Positions 44,398 to 54,274 of a stretch of 64,000 nucleotides of DNA are shown here, piece by piece. The notes under the pieces were generated by a model. That model had not been told where the DNA came from. It worked only from the letters and a program-made list of their open reading frames with translations, and made no database searches. The DNA lies in NCBI GenBank assembly GCA_946407015.1, contig CAMJML010000012.1, positions 1-64,000 of the forward strand, read 5' to 3'. Positions within the stretch are counted from its first letter, which is position 1; the number at the start of each line of letters is the position of its first letter. Source of the stretch: an uncultured Selenomonadales bacterium. GTDB lineage: Bacteria; Bacillota; Negativicutes; DSM-1736; Dendrosporobacteraceae. A program made the translations under genes and the position numbers.

Positions 44398-47049
44398 ATG
44401 ATGGAAGAAAAAAATATTTCAACAGTCTATGATCCCCAATCAGTTGAAAAGAAATGGTATCAATTTTGGGAAGAGCAACAATTGTTTCATGCTGAGGTTG
44501 AACCGGATAAAAAGCCGTTTAGTATTGTAATACCGCCGCCGAATGTGACCGGGCAGCTCCATATGGGGCATGCGCTGGATAATACACTGCAGGATATTCA
44601 AATCCGGTGGCGGCGTATGCAAGGGTATAATACTTTGTGGATGCCCGGAACCGATCATGCCGGTATTGCAACCCAGATCAAGGTGGAAGAAATGCTGGCA
44701 CAGGACGGCCTGACCCGTTATGATCTTGGCCGTGAGGAGTTTATCAAAAAAGTATGGGAATGGAAACACCAGTATGGCAATCGGATTACCAGTCAGTTGA
44801 AGAGCTTGGGCGCTTCATGTGACTGGCAGCGTGAGCGTTTTACGATGGATGAGGGCTGCTCAAAGGCTGTTCGGGAAGTATTTGTCAGCTTATATGAACA
44901 GGGGCTGATTTATCAAGGCAACCGGATTACCAATTGGTGTCCGCGCTGCAATACCGCATTAAGTGATATTGAGGTCGAGCATGAGGAAAAGCCCGGTAAT
45001 TTATTTCATGTGCGTTATCAGGTTGAGGGCAGTGAAGAATATGTGACTGTTGCTACAACCCGCCCGGAAACCATCCTTGGTGATACGGGTGTAGCCGTTC
45101 ATCCTGAAGACGTCCGTTATCAGCACCTGATTGGCAAATCGCTGATTCTGCCAATTGTTGGCCGGCTGTTACCGATTGTTGGCGATGAATATGTTGATCC
45201 GTCTTTTGGTACCGGGGCTGTTAAAGTCACTCCGGCTCATGATCCTAATGATTTTGAAATGGGGTTAAGGCACCAGCTTTCTGAGATTATGATTATGAAT
45301 CCGGATGGAACGATGGCCGATAATGCCGGAAAATACGCCGGTATGGACCGTTATGAATGTCGTAAAGCCTTGGTTGCTGACTTAAAAGAGCTTGGCTATC
45401 TGGTGAAGATTGATGAACATGCTCATGCTGTCGGGCATTGCCAGCGTTGTAATACAGTCATTGAACCAATGGTTTCTAAACAGTGGTTTGTTCGTATGGA
45501 GCCGCTAGCCAAACCGGCGATTGAGGCAGTGACATCAGGCAGCATTCAGTTTGTACCTGAACGTTTTACAAAGATCTACAGCAATTGGCTGGAAAACATC
45601 CGTGACTGGTGCATTTCCCGGCAAATCTGGTGGGGGCACCGCATCCCGGCCTGGTATTGCGGCTGCGGTGAAACCATCGTCTCGCGACAAGACATTACTG
45701 TTTGTCCAAAATGCGGCGGTGCTGTGGAGCAGGATCCGGATGTACTGGATACTTGGTTTAGTTCAGCCTTATGGCCGTTTTCAACAATGGGCTGGCCGGA
45801 AAATACACCTGAACTCAAGCAGTTTTACCCGACCAGTGTGCTGGTTACCGGTTACGATATCATCTTCTTCTGGGTGGCCAGAATGATTATGATGGGCCTG
45901 GCCTTCAAACAGGATATTCCGTTTAAGCATGTGTTTATTCACGGTCTTGTTCGTGATTCACAAGGGCGAAAAATGAGTAAATCGTTAGGCAATGGTATCG
46001 ATCCTTTAGAGGTGATTGAAAAATACGGGGCCGATACCCTGCGGTTTATGCTGATCACCGGGAATACGCCTGGTAATGACATGCGTTTTTACTGGGAAAG
46101 GGTAGAAGCTAGCCGGAATTTTGCGAATAAGCTTTGGAATGCTTCACGGTTTGTTTTGATGAATTTAGCCGGCTTTGATCCTGGTTATCAGCCTGCTCCT
46201 GAGCAATACACCTTAGCCGACCAGTGGATTCTCAGCCGTTTTACCAAAACAGTCAGTGAAGTGACTCGCAACCTGGAACGGTTTGAACTTGGAGAAGCAG
46301 GCCGTGCTCTTTATGAATTTATCTGGAATGAATTCTGCGATTGGTACATTGAAATGGCTAAGAGCAGATTATATAACAAAGAAGATGTAGCTAGCCGGGC
46401 AACCGCGCAGTTTGTTCTTTGGACTGTGCTGCAGGACACACTAAAATTACTCCACCCATTCATGCCGTACATCACTGAAGAGATTTGGCAACATTTGCCG
46501 CATGAAGGGGTTAGTATTATGGTTTCCGTTTGGCCGGCAGAGCGGAAAAGCCTGATCAATGCTCAGGCTGAACAAAACATGAACGCGATTATGGAAGCCA
46601 TTAAGGCCATTCGTAACTTGCGGGCGGAAGTGAACGTACCTCCTGGCAAGAAAAGTGAAGTGCTGCTGAAAATTGCCACACCGGAATTGCAAGCCGTATT
46701 TTCCGAAAACAGTCAATATTTACGCTCGCTGGCGGCTGCAGAACCGATCGTTATCTTGTCCGCACAAGCTGAAAAGCCGGAGAATGCTATGACGGCGGTT
46801 ACGAACGGTGTTGAAATTTACCTGCCGCTTAGAGGGCTCATTGATGTTGAAAAAGAAACGGCCCGTTTGAATAAAGAAATGGATTCATTAAATAAGGAAT
46901 TGGCCCGAATCAGCGGGAAGTTGGCCAATCCAGGATTTGTTGCCAAAGCACCGGCCGATGTGATTGAAAAAGAACAGGCCAAACAACGGGAGTATGAGGA
47001 AAAAAGAGTGGCGATTACTGAGCGCCTGGCTTATTTGGCCAGTTTATAG
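44398..47049 (+). CDS. valS: Valyl-tRNA synthetase
   Basis: An 883-aa class Ia synthetase of normal length. The HIGH-type motif is HMGH in the PPPNVTG block, the KMSKS loop is intact, an editing domain lies about residues 190-340, and a coiled-coil tRNA-binding arm forms the C-terminus. AGGAGG before the ATG. It is controlled by the valine T-box upstream and followed 11 bases later by folC, which shares the transcript. Confidence 0.98.
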   Translation: MMEEKNISTVYDPQSVEKKWYQFWEEQQLFHAEVEPDKKPFSIVIPPPNVTGQLHMGHALDNTLQDIQIRWRRMQGYNTLWMPGTDHAGIATQIKVEEMLAQDGLTRYDLGREEFIKKVWEWKHQYGNRITSQLKSLGASCDWQRERFTMDEGCSKAVREVFVSLYEQGLIYQGNRITNWCPRCNTALSDIEVEHEEKPGNLFHVRYQVEGSEEYVTVATTRPETILGDTGVAVHPEDVRYQHLIGKSLILPIVGRLLPIVGDEYVDPSFGTGAVKVTPAHDPNDFEMGLRHQLSEIMIMNPDGTMADNAGKYAGMDRYECRKALVADLKELGYLVKIDEHAHAVGHCQRCNTVIEPMVSKQWFVRMEPLAKPAIEAVTSGSIQFVPERFTKIYSNWLENIRDWCISRQIWWGHRIPAWYCGCGETIVSRQDITVCPKCGGAVEQDPDVLDTWFSSALWPFSTMGWPENTPELKQFYPTSVLVTGYDIIFFWVARMIMMGLAFKQDIPFKHVFIHGLVRDSQGRKMSKSLGNGIDPLEVIEKYGADTLRFMLITGNTPGNDMRFYWERVEASRNFANKLWNASRFVLMNLAGFDPGYQPAPEQYTLADQWILSRFTKTVSEVTRNLERFELGEAGRALYEFIWNEFCDWYIEMAKSRLYNKEDVASRATAQFVLWTVLQDTLKLLHPFMPYITEEIWQHLPHEGVSIMVSVWPAERKSLINAQAEQNMNAIMEAIKAIRNLRAEVNVPPGKKSEVLLKIATPELQAVFSENSQYLRSLAAAEPIVILSAQAEKPENAMTAVTNGVEIYLPLRGLIDVEKETARLNKEMDSLNKELARISGKLANPGFVAKAPADVIEKEQAKQREYEEKRVAITERLAYLASL

Positions 47050-47060
47050 GATTGAAGCCG

Positions 47061-48365
47061 ATGATGACATACGATGAAGCTTTAACGTATCTTGACAGTT
47101 TAAACAAATTTGGAATTCGCCTAGGCTTGGAGCGAATTAAGCGGCTTTTGGAACTGATGGGCAACCCTGAACGTTCCTATAAAACCATTCATGTTACCGG
47201 CACCAATGGCAAAGGTTCGACAACCGCTATGCTGGCGGCCATTTTGCATCGTTCCGGAATTAGGGCGGGGATGTATACTTCCCCGCACCTTATAGATTAT
47301 ACCGAGCGGATTTGCATTAATACCGAGGATATTAGACAAGCGGCTTTTGCTCGGGCCATTGAGACAACCCGATATTTTGTTGACCAGCTGATTGCTGAAG
47401 GCGGGGAAAGTCCAACTCAGTTTGAGGTTTTGACGGCAGCGGCGTTTCATTACTTTGCAACGGCTGAAGTGGAATATGCGGTGATTGAAGTTGGCCTTGG
47501 CGGTCTTCTCGATTCTACTAATGTGATTATCCCGGAAGTTGCCGTTATTACGAATGTTGCGATGGAACATGCCGATCGTTGTGGCGGGACTTTGCTGTCG
47601 GTGGCCGAACATAAGGCCGGGATTATCAAGCCTAAGATTCCGGTTGTTACGGCCGTCAGTCCTGAGGTCTTCCCGGTCGTTGAGGCCAAGGCCGATCAGG
47701 CAGGAGCTTCCCTTTTCTTACTGGGACGTGATTTTACTTGCCATTCTGACGGTGTTGCCGACCATCAACAAATCATTACATTTCAATCCGCCTTATTTGG
47801 GCAGGTCGGTCCGACACCAGTAAACCTGTTAGGGAGTCATCAAGTGAGCAACAGTGCCCTGGCGATTATGGCAGCGCTGTTATTAAGCCGTAATGAGGCC
47901 CGCATAACCCATGCTTCTATTCAAGCCGGGCTTGGTTCTGTAGTTTGGCCCGGACGTTTTGAAGTCATCCCCGGAAAACCGCTTATTGTGATCGATGGTG
48001 CGCATAACCCGGCGGGTGCAGAGGTGTTGCGCCTGAATTTGGATCGTGCATTTCCTGAACAATCCATTGTCTTTTTAATCGGCATATTGCAAGACAAGGA
48101 TATCGGCGGAATTGTCAGCACTCTGATTAGGCCGTATGACCGTGTTGTTGTCACATCTCCGGATTCCGACCGAGCGGCACAGCCGGAATTGGTGGCTGAC
48201 TTGATTGAGGCGGAATATGTAGAGAGTGTGGCCACTATTGAAGACGGGATTGCTCAAGCAATTCGCCTGGCTGGACCGGATGGAATTGTCTGTGTTGCCG
48301 GCTCGTTGTATTTAATTGGCTATGCCCGACATATAATATACAATAGACAAAAAAAATATTGCTAG
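47061..48365 (+). CDS. folC: Folylpolyglutamate synthase/dihydrofolate synthase
   Basis: A 434-aa Mur-ligase-fold enzyme adding glutamate to folates. The P-loop is TGTNGKGSTTAM; TSPHL and DGAHNPAGA are family blocks. The ATG at 47061 is preferred to the TTG at 47052, although the ribosome site (AGGAT) is weak. Its place behind the valS T-box ties folate polyglutamylation to valine supply. Confidence 0.95.
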   Translation: MMTYDEALTYLDSLNKFGIRLGLERIKRLLELMGNPERSYKTIHVTGTNGKGSTTAMLAAILHRSGIRAGMYTSPHLIDYTERICINTEDIRQAAFARAIETTRYFVDQLIAEGGESPTQFEVLTAAAFHYFATAEVEYAVIEVGLGGLLDSTNVIIPEVAVITNVAMEHADRCGGTLLSVAEHKAGIIKPKIPVVTAVSPEVFPVVEAKADQAGASLFLLGRDFTCHSDGVADHQQIITFQSALFGQVGPTPVNLLGSHQVSNSALAIMAALLLSRNEARITHASIQAGLGSVVWPGRFEVIPGKPLIVIDGAHNPAGAEVLRLNLDRAFPEQSIVFLIGILQDKDIGGIVSTLIRPYDRVVVTSPDSDRAAQPELVADLIEAEYVESVATIEDGIAQAIRLAGPDGIVCVAGSLYLIGYARHIIYNRQKKYC

Positions 48366-48426
48366 GTATAATGAAAAGTGGTGCTATTTATTAGCCAAGC
48401 CAAATAATTTTAAATAGGGTGAAATA

Positions 48427-49704
48427 GTGCGTATATCTTATCAGACAACCCGCATTCAATATTTTTTAGACTTAATCATTGAGCACTGCATCTTAGCGGT
48501 GGCCTTTTTTTTGCCATTGTCCATTGATGCGACAACCGTTTTTTTAATGGCCGGAGTTGGTGCCTGGTTAAGTAAAATGCTGATTAGCCGGAACTTTGCG
48601 TTGAAAAGAAGTCCATTTGATATTTTTATTGCTGTTTTTATTGTCATTTCAGCGGCTTCAATTTTGGTTTCCCCTGACCGTGATTTTAGTTTTTATAATT
48701 ATTATCATTTAATGGGACGATACATATTTATTTATTATCTAGTCATTAATAATATTCATTCCGTTGAACAAATCAAGCGATTGGTCTGGGCGGTTCTGGC
48801 ATCGGCTGGAGTGGTGACTGTATATGGATTTTATCAATATTTCCATGGCGTTGATATTTCGGCTTTTCAGTGGGTGGATGGCGAACAATTCCCGGATCTA
48901 AAAGTTCGTGTATTTTCAACGTTGAAAAATCCGAATTTACTGGCTGGATTTTTGGTTATGATTATGGCATTAGCCTGCGGACTAGGTTGTAAAGCGCAAA
49001 AAATGAGAAGCCGCTTGCTGTTTTTAGGCTTATTCATTTTATTTGGTGTATGCCTGGGGCTGACCTATTCACGTGGGGCCTGGATTAGTGTGGCCTTTGT
49101 CATTGGACTTTATGGCGTCCTATATAATAAGCGGATATTATGGCTGTTGCTCTTAGTTCCGATTGCTTTATTCCTGGTTCATGATGGTTTTACCGAGCGC
49201 TTGTTGTCCATCTTTAATCCTACCGATACATCGTCTACCTTGCGGATTGCTTTATGGGAAAGCACGATTGCCATGATTACCGATAAACCGCTGCTTGGAA
49301 TTGGCTGGGGAGCATATTGGCTGGTTTATCCTGAGTATGATTTTTTTATTCAGGATACATCCACAACCATTTTTCATGCTCATAATATGTATTTAAATAT
49401 TGCAGCTGAAATTGGCATTCCCGGGCTTATTGTCTTTTTAGTGATTATGATCGGTCATATCCGTACGGCTTTAACGGCAATTTATGAAGTAAGAGAACGG
49501 TGGCTGGTTGGTTTACTGCTAGGGCTTTCATCAGCGCTGCTGGGGATTGCCATCAATGGCTTTACCGACTTTATTATGTTTAATATTCAAATGTCCATGT
49601 TGTTTTGGCTTTTTAATGCCATGATTATTGTTGTTTGGCAATATTGCTGCCAGGTGCAAAGTGGCGTAACGTTTACAAAAAAAATCGAAATCAGGCAGGA
49701 ATAA
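48427..49704 (+). CDS. O-antigen ligase/polymerase-like membrane protein
   Basis: A 425-aa protein with 10-12 hydrophobic segments and a large loop at about 270-330 containing the RIALWESTIAMITDKPLLGIG and HAHNMYLNIAAE blocks, typical of the WaaL/Wzy superfamily. It likely ligates or polymerises cell-surface polysaccharide, which would suit a diderm envelope. GTG start with AGGGTG upstream. No other glycan gene is adjacent, so the substrate is unknown. Confidence 0.85.
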   Translation: MRISYQTTRIQYFLDLIIEHCILAVAFFLPLSIDATTVFLMAGVGAWLSKMLISRNFALKRSPFDIFIAVFIVISAASILVSPDRDFSFYNYYHLMGRYIFIYYLVINNIHSVEQIKRLVWAVLASAGVVTVYGFYQYFHGVDISAFQWVDGEQFPDLKVRVFSTLKNPNLLAGFLVMIMALACGLGCKAQKMRSRLLFLGLFILFGVCLGLTYSRGAWISVAFVIGLYGVLYNKRILWLLLLVPIALFLVHDGFTERLLSIFNPTDTSSTLRIALWESTIAMITDKPLLGIGWGAYWLVYPEYDFFIQDTSTTIFHAHNMYLNIAAEIGIPGLIVFLVIMIGHIRTALTAIYEVRERWLVGLLLGLSSALLGIAINGFTDFIMFNIQMSMLFWLFNAMIIVVWQYCCQVQSGVTFTKKIEIRQE

Positions 49705-49761
49705 TCTTCTGGGACAAGAATTAAGTCTCTTAAGAACAATCGTATAGCTTTGTGACAACAT

Positions 49762-49788
49762 AAGGGCCATTGTGCCCTTTATTCTTTA
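49762..49788 (+). terminator. Probable terminator after the O-antigen ligase-like gene
   Basis: Short stem AAGGGC/GCCCTT, 6-nt loop, T-rich tail ATTCTTTA. Weak but well placed. Confidence 0.5.
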
Positions 49789-49912
49789 TCTACCCATAGT
49801 GCTTTTCGGAACGTTTTCTCTCGGATAAGCTGCTGTTTGACAGCTGGCTAAGAGGAGTTTAGCTATATTGGTATAAATAGTAAGAAATGGGTCGCAGAGG
49901 AGGTTTTTGCTT

Positions 49913-50305
49913 GTGAAACTTTCGGAAGTAGTGCATACTCTACAGGCTGAGGTTTTATGCGGCGAAGAGTGGTTAGACTGTGAAATTGATACGATTTGCG
50001 GAGCCGACTTGATGAGTGATGTGCTGGCTTTTGCAACAGGACGAACCATATTGCTTACCGGATTGACCAATATCCAAGTTGTCCGTACCGCATTCTTAAG
50101 TGACCTTGTCGGTATTGTATTCATCCGAGGGAAAAAACCTGGGGCTGATATTATCGCTATGGCTGCAGAGAAAGGTATTCCCCTAATGGCCACAGCTTAT
50201 CCAATGTATGAAGCGTGTGGCCGTTTATATTTTAGACAAACTCAAGAACCGAAGAGGTGTGGTGATCAAGTTGAAAGACAATCAAAAAATTTTGCTCGAG
50301 TTTAA
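49913..50305 (+). CDS. DRTGG-domain protein 1
   Basis: A 130-aa protein made of one DRTGG-like domain, a small fold often attached to CBS pairs or phosphotransacetylases and thought to bind a ligand. The central part (GRTILLTGLTNIQVVRTAF, then AAEKGIPLMATAYPMYEACGRLY) matches the pattern of the second DRTGG protein downstream. The GTG at 49913 lies 10 bases after AGAGGAGG; the TTG at 49907 is the alternative. Its 3' end overlaps the next gene by about 44 bases. First gene of the hydrogenase/sensor block. Confidence 0.78.
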   Translation: MKLSEVVHTLQAEVLCGEEWLDCEIDTICGADLMSDVLAFATGRTILLTGLTNIQVVRTAFLSDLVGIVFIRGKKPGADIIAMAAEKGIPLMATAYPMYEACGRLYFRQTQEPKRCGDQVERQSKNFARV

Positions 50306-50699
50306 CCTGGCCGGTTCCGCTTTTGATTTGGCTGGTGAAGCCTCAAGCAAAATTAAGCGCGTGCTTCAGCAAATTGGTGTAGCCACAGAGGTCATTCGCC
50401 GGATTGCCATCAGTTCTTATGAAGCTGAAATGAATGTGATCATTCATGCTTGTTGCGGGGTCATGCGGGCCGAAATTTATCCTAACCGTACGGAAATCCA
50501 GGTAGAAGACCAAGGCCCGGGTATTGCAGATATTGCATTAGCCATGCAGGAGGGGTTTTCAACAGCTCCCGATTTTGTACGCGAAATGGGCTTTGGCGCT
50601 GGGATGGGACTGCCTAATATGGTAAGGTGCAGTGATCAATTTGATATTCAATCCCAAATTGGCAAGGGAACGACTGTGCTTATGGTGATCAACCATTAA
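50262..50699 (+). CDS. RsbW/SpoIIAB-type GHKL ATPase
   Basis: A 145-aa GHKL ATPase domain resembling anti-sigma/serine kinases: N-box YEAEMNVIIHA, G1 box EDQGPGIAD, G2 box GFGAGMGLPNM. It has no sensor, dimerisation or membrane part. Start uncertain: GTG 50262 or TTG 50271, both after AGAGGTG; either overlaps the DRTGG gene. It precedes the sensory hydrogenase-like gene, so it may pass on that protein's signal by phosphorylating an unknown target. Confidence 0.8.
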   Translation: MIKLKDNQKILLEFNLAGSAFDLAGEASSKIKRVLQQIGVATEVIRRIAISSYEAEMNVIIHACCGVMRAEIYPNRTEIQVEDQGPGIADIALAMQEGFSTAPDFVREMGFGAGMGLPNMVRCSDQFDIQSQIGKGTTVLMVINH

Positions 50700-50751
50700 A
50701 TAGACGACTGGTAATGGGGTACTTAATTTATTGGATGTGTGGTGAATCGCG

Positions 50752-52080
50752 GTGAATGACTATTTTCACTCCGTTCGATTAATCAGCAATCGCTGTAAAG
50801 GGTGTGTAAGCTGTGCCAAGCGCTGCCCGACAGAAGCCATTCGAATACGCAGCGGGAAAGCTCAAATTATAGAATCTCGCTGTATTGACTGCGGAGAATG
50901 CATCCGCCGGTGTCCAACTCATGCCAAAACGGCGGTTACCGATCAGTTGGCTGATCTTGCCGGATATGCCTATAATGTCGCTTTGCCGGCACCGGCTCTC
51001 TATGCCCAGTTTTCTGCCGAAATCAGCATTAATGAGATTTTGGCCGGTTTACTGAAGCTGGGATTTGATGAGGTCTTTGAGGTGGCTCAGGCTGCTGAAC
51101 TGGTGTCTGTGGCTATTCATGACTATATGGACCGGCCGGAAAGGCTAAGACCGGTCATCTCTTCAGCTTGTCCGGCCGTTGTACGGTTGATCCAGGTCAA
51201 GTTTCCTGAACTGATTGAGCATTTGCTGCCTTTTAATGCACCAGTCGAAGTGGCTGCCCGGATTGTCAGACAAACTTGCAGTCAGAAGCTACATTTAACG
51301 CCTGATCAAATCGGTATTTGGTTTATTACTCCGTGTCCGGCCAAAATGACTGCAATTAAGCAGTCTAATGATTTAAAGTCTGCCATTTCAGGAGCGATTG
51401 GAATTTCAAAAATCTATAGTGATTTGCTGAAGGCCATACCGTCAATCAGTTCAGAACATACGGTCTTACAGAAGTCGACCTGGCAGGGGATTGGCTGGGC
51501 TATGGCAGGCGGCGAGAGCGGTAGCCTTCATGAATTAAACACCTTGGTAGTTTACGGCATTCATAGTGTCAGCAATGCTTTGGAGCAAGTGGTGATGGGG
51601 AAACTTTCCGGACTGGATTATATAGAAGCTCTTGCCTGTGCGGGTGGCTGTATTGGCGGTGCGCTTAATGTTGAAGACCGGTTTGTTGCCGAACACCGCA
51701 TGAAACAGCGTAAACGGAAAATGCCGTTTGGTCAGAAACGGACATTGCAAGACAAACCAACCGGTTATGAGCAAGAAGTATTGATTAGAAGCAAACAGCA
51801 CGCGGTAGAGCCGAAGCCTGTGCTGCGGCTGGATGAAGATATTATCAAAGCCATGTCTAAAGTTGAAGAAATTGAAGCAATGATGAAACGGTTACCGGGT
51901 TTTGATTGTGGTTTGTGCGGTTCGCCCAGTTGTTATACGCTGGCGCAGGATATTGCTCAAGGGATGGCCAGTGAAACAGACTGCATTTTTAAATTGCGGG
52001 AAAAGGTCCGGGATTTGGCTCAAACCATGATTGAACTTGCTAATAAATTACCACCGTCACTGGATAAAGATACGAGTTAG
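50752..52080 (+). CDS. Sensory-type [FeFe]-hydrogenase-like protein (HydS, group D-like)
   Basis: A 442-aa protein: two [4Fe-4S] motifs at the N-terminus (C15/18/21/25 and C44/47/50/54), an [FeFe]-hydrogenase large-subunit domain (~75-310), and a C-terminal four-cysteine cluster site (C386, C389, C394, C411). All four H-cluster cysteines are kept: C140 in SSACPAV, C195 in TPCPAK, C296 and C300 in ACAGGC. The usual proton-transfer Cys before C140 is Ala, and L2 lacks Met. These changes mark putative sensory hydrogenases. Neighbours are ATPase and DRTGG genes. The sensing role is inferred. Confidence 0.85.
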   Translation: MNDYFHSVRLISNRCKGCVSCAKRCPTEAIRIRSGKAQIIESRCIDCGECIRRCPTHAKTAVTDQLADLAGYAYNVALPAPALYAQFSAEISINEILAGLLKLGFDEVFEVAQAAELVSVAIHDYMDRPERLRPVISSACPAVVRLIQVKFPELIEHLLPFNAPVEVAARIVRQTCSQKLHLTPDQIGIWFITPCPAKMTAIKQSNDLKSAISGAIGISKIYSDLLKAIPSISSEHTVLQKSTWQGIGWAMAGGESGSLHELNTLVVYGIHSVSNALEQVVMGKLSGLDYIEALACAGGCIGGALNVEDRFVAEHRMKQRKRKMPFGQKRTLQDKPTGYEQEVLIRSKQHAVEPKPVLRLDEDIIKAMSKVEEIEAMMKRLPGFDCGLCGSPSCYTLAQDIAQGMASETDCIFKLREKVRDLAQTMIELANKLPPSLDKDTS

Positions 52081-52092
52081 AGAGGGGTTAGC

Positions 52093-52428
52093 ATGCGGAT
52101 TGAAGAATTGCTAAAACAACTGCCGGTTACGGTAGCCGGTGACTATTTTGATCCAGCGGTTACAGTAGCTGGCGGATATGTATCTGATCTCTTAAGTCAT
52201 GTTATGGGGCAAGCCAAAGCGGGAAATGTTTGGGTGACGATGCAGGGACATCAGAATATTGCGGCTGTTGCGTCTTTAGTCGGAATTGCAGTGATTATTA
52301 TTGCGGGCGGCATACAGCCGGATACGGAGACGCTTCAAAAAGCCGACCAGGAAAGAATCGTCATCTTGACAACAAAATTGACCGCCTACGAAGTGGTTGG
52401 CCGGTTATACCAGCTAGGAATTTGTTAG
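52093..52428 (+). CDS. DRTGG-domain protein 2
   Basis: A 111-aa single-domain protein like the one at 49913: GNVWVTMQGHQNIAAVASLV, then DQERIVILTTKLTAYEVVGRLY. It starts 12 bases after the sensory hydrogenase-like gene and ends 4 bases before the PHP gene, so it belongs to the same operon. A ligand-binding or adaptor role is inferred. Confidence 0.8.
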   Translation: MRIEELLKQLPVTVAGDYFDPAVTVAGGYVSDLLSHVMGQAKAGNVWVTMQGHQNIAAVASLVGIAVIIIAGGIQPDTETLQKADQERIVILTTKLTAYEVVGRLYQLGIC

Positions 52429-52432
52429 GGAA

Positions 52433-53173
52433 ATGAGAGAGTTCTTAACCGATCTTCATATTCATACCGCTTTGTCCCCCTGTGCTGCTGAGGCTATGAC
52501 ACCGGCCAATATTATTGCCTGTGCCCAACTAAGCGGGTTAGATATTATTGCGATCACCGATCATAATGCCAGTGATAACGTTGCAGCCGTAATGGAAGCT
52601 GCCAAGGGCACAACATTAACCGTCTTTCCAGGGATGGAGATAGAAACCCGGGAAGAAATTCACCTGATCGTATTATTTGGTGGGCTGGAAGAAATGAGCC
52701 AATGGGAACACACGATCAGGGAGTACCGCCCCAGACGGCTGAATGACGAACAAAAATTCGGCCCGCAATATATCATGAATGCAGCGGGAAACATTACAGG
52801 GATTAAGCCTGAAATGCTATTAATGCCGTTAAATTGTTCGCTAGGATATGTGACCCGGCAAGTGAGGCTGTTGGGTGGTCTTTGTATTGCCAGTCATGTG
52901 GACAGACCGGCTTATAGTATTCTCTCACAACTGGGTTTCATCCCAGCCGAGCTTCAGTTGGATGCGGTTGAAATTTCCCGGAGGGTAAAGGGCGATCCAT
53001 TATGGAAGACGAACACGAAGTTTTGCGGCTTGACTGTTGTAACCGCATCAGATGCCCACACGCTTGAGGACCTGCTGGAGGGACCTAGGACAAAATTCGT
53101 ATTGGAAGCGCCCACCGTTGCTGAATTGCGCAAGGCTTTGTATGATCAGGAATTCAGGAAAGTATTATTTTAA
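52433..53173 (+). CDS. PHP-domain metal-dependent phosphoesterase
   Basis: A 246-aa PHP protein. Metal ligands are in DLHIHT (His9, His11), ITDHN, GMEIETREEIH, ASHVDRPAY and TASDAH. The family splits phosphate esters such as nucleotide 5' ends or sugar phosphates; the substrate is unknown. Weak ribosome site (AGGGA), 4-base gap to the DRTGG gene, so translation is probably coupled. Confidence 0.86.
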   Translation: MREFLTDLHIHTALSPCAAEAMTPANIIACAQLSGLDIIAITDHNASDNVAAVMEAAKGTTLTVFPGMEIETREEIHLIVLFGGLEEMSQWEHTIREYRPRRLNDEQKFGPQYIMNAAGNITGIKPEMLLMPLNCSLGYVTRQVRLLGGLCIASHVDRPAYSILSQLGFIPAELQLDAVEISRRVKGDPLWKTNTKFCGLTVVTASDAHTLEDLLEGPRTKFVLEAPTVAELRKALYDQEFRKVLF

Positions 53174-53210
53174 TACCTGGTTTTCTCATAGGTATAAAGG
53201 AGGAGCACTG

Positions 53211-53708
53211 ATGGATAAAAGTGAACAGAAACACTGCTGTGGGTGCAAAGGCGAAAACTCATTTACGCAGCTGGATCAAATCTTGGAAAAGTATCGTGAA
53301 ATTCATGGAGCCCTTATTCCCGTTCTGCAGGAAACACAAAATGCTTATGGATACTTATCCAAAGAGGCCCTTGAGTATATTGCCAATAACATGCAAATCC
53401 CTGTCAGCCAAATTTATGGTGTCGTTACTTTTTACTCTCAGTTTCATTTGAATCCACGCGGCAAGAATATTATCCGGGTTTGCCAGGGGACGGCCTGTCA
53501 TGTCCGGGGGGCAAAACTGATTTTAAAAGCTTTGGAAGACGCTTTAAATATTCAGGCCGGTCAAACGACGGATGATCTGAAGTTTACCTTGGAGACCGTG
53601 GCCTGTATTGGGGCATGTGGTCTGGCTCCGGTCATGATGGTGAATGATGATACGCATGGACGGCTAACGCCGCAAATCGTTACCGATATTCTTAAAAAAT
53701 ACCAATAG
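53211..53708 (+). CDS. hydC: NuoE-like [2Fe-2S] subunit of the bifurcating hydrogenase (HydC/HndA)
   Basis: A 165-aa NuoE-family protein: N-terminal helical part, then a thioredoxin-like [2Fe-2S] domain with CQGTAC and CIGACGLAP. An extra CCGC cluster near residue 10 is unusual. The ATG at 53211 follows GGAGGAG; the long frame from 53052 overlaps the PHP gene and is not real. It is the small electron-transfer subunit of HydABC/Hnd. Confidence 0.92.
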   Translation: MDKSEQKHCCGCKGENSFTQLDQILEKYREIHGALIPVLQETQNAYGYLSKEALEYIANNMQIPVSQIYGVVTFYSQFHLNPRGKNIIRVCQGTACHVRGAKLILKALEDALNIQAGQTTDDLKFTLETVACIGACGLAPVMMVNDDTHGRLTPQIVTDILKKYQ

Positions 53709-53710
53709 CC

Positions 53711-54274
53711 ATGCGGGAATTATCTTTGCATATCCTAGACTTACTCCAAAATTCAATCGAAGCCGGAGCAACCAGAATTGTCTTGAGAATTGAGGAGAAT
53801 CCTGCTCAAGACCGCTTCGCTATATTCATTGAGGATAATGGCTGCGGTATGGATGCAGATATGCTGAAAAAGGTGCTAGATCCTTTTGTCACAACAAAAA
53901 AAACACGCCATGTTGGCTTGGGATTATCCCTTATCCAGATGTCGACGAGCCGGTGTGACGGCTATTTGCAGATTGACTCTACCCCTTTGGTTGGTACTGC
54001 AGTGAAAGTGGTTTATCGCTATCATCACCTTGACCGGCCCCCCTTAGGACAAATCAGTTCCACTGTTCGTTTGATGATCATCGCCAATCCTGAGCTGGAT
54101 TTTCATTATATTCATCGGGTTAATGACCGAATTTTTTCGATTGCGACCCGGGAGCTTATTACAAGATTAGGGGATATTTCTTTATGTCATCCTGAAGTGA
54201 TTGGCTGGATTACGGAGTGGATTACAGACGGTATCACCCGATTATATGGAGGTGCTTGCAATGAAAACGATTGA
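53711..54274 (+). CDS. GHKL (histidine kinase-like) ATPase, hydrogenase-linked
   Basis: A 187-aa protein starting with a GHKL ATPase fold: N-box HILDLLQNSIEAGAT, G1 box DNGCGMD, G2 box VGLGLSLI. The last ~80 residues form an unrecognised domain. There is no phosphoacceptor His domain and no membrane part. It lies between hydC and the hndB-like gene, 2 bases after one and overlapping the other by 14, so it is fixed within the hydrogenase operon. Confidence 0.85.
   Translation: MRELSLHILDLLQNSIEAGATRIVLRIEENPAQDRFAIFIEDNGCGMDADMLKKVLDPFVTTKKTRHVGLGLSLIQMSTSRCDGYLQIDSTPLVGTAVKVVYRYHHLDRPPLGQISSTVRLMIIANPELDFHYIHRVNDRIFSIATRELITRLGDISLCHPEVIGWITEWITDGITRLYGGACNEND

Noticed and set aside
53052-53210. 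Extension of HydC overlapping the PHP gene.
   Set aside because: A strong ribosome site precedes 53211 and the extension resembles no NuoE homologue.
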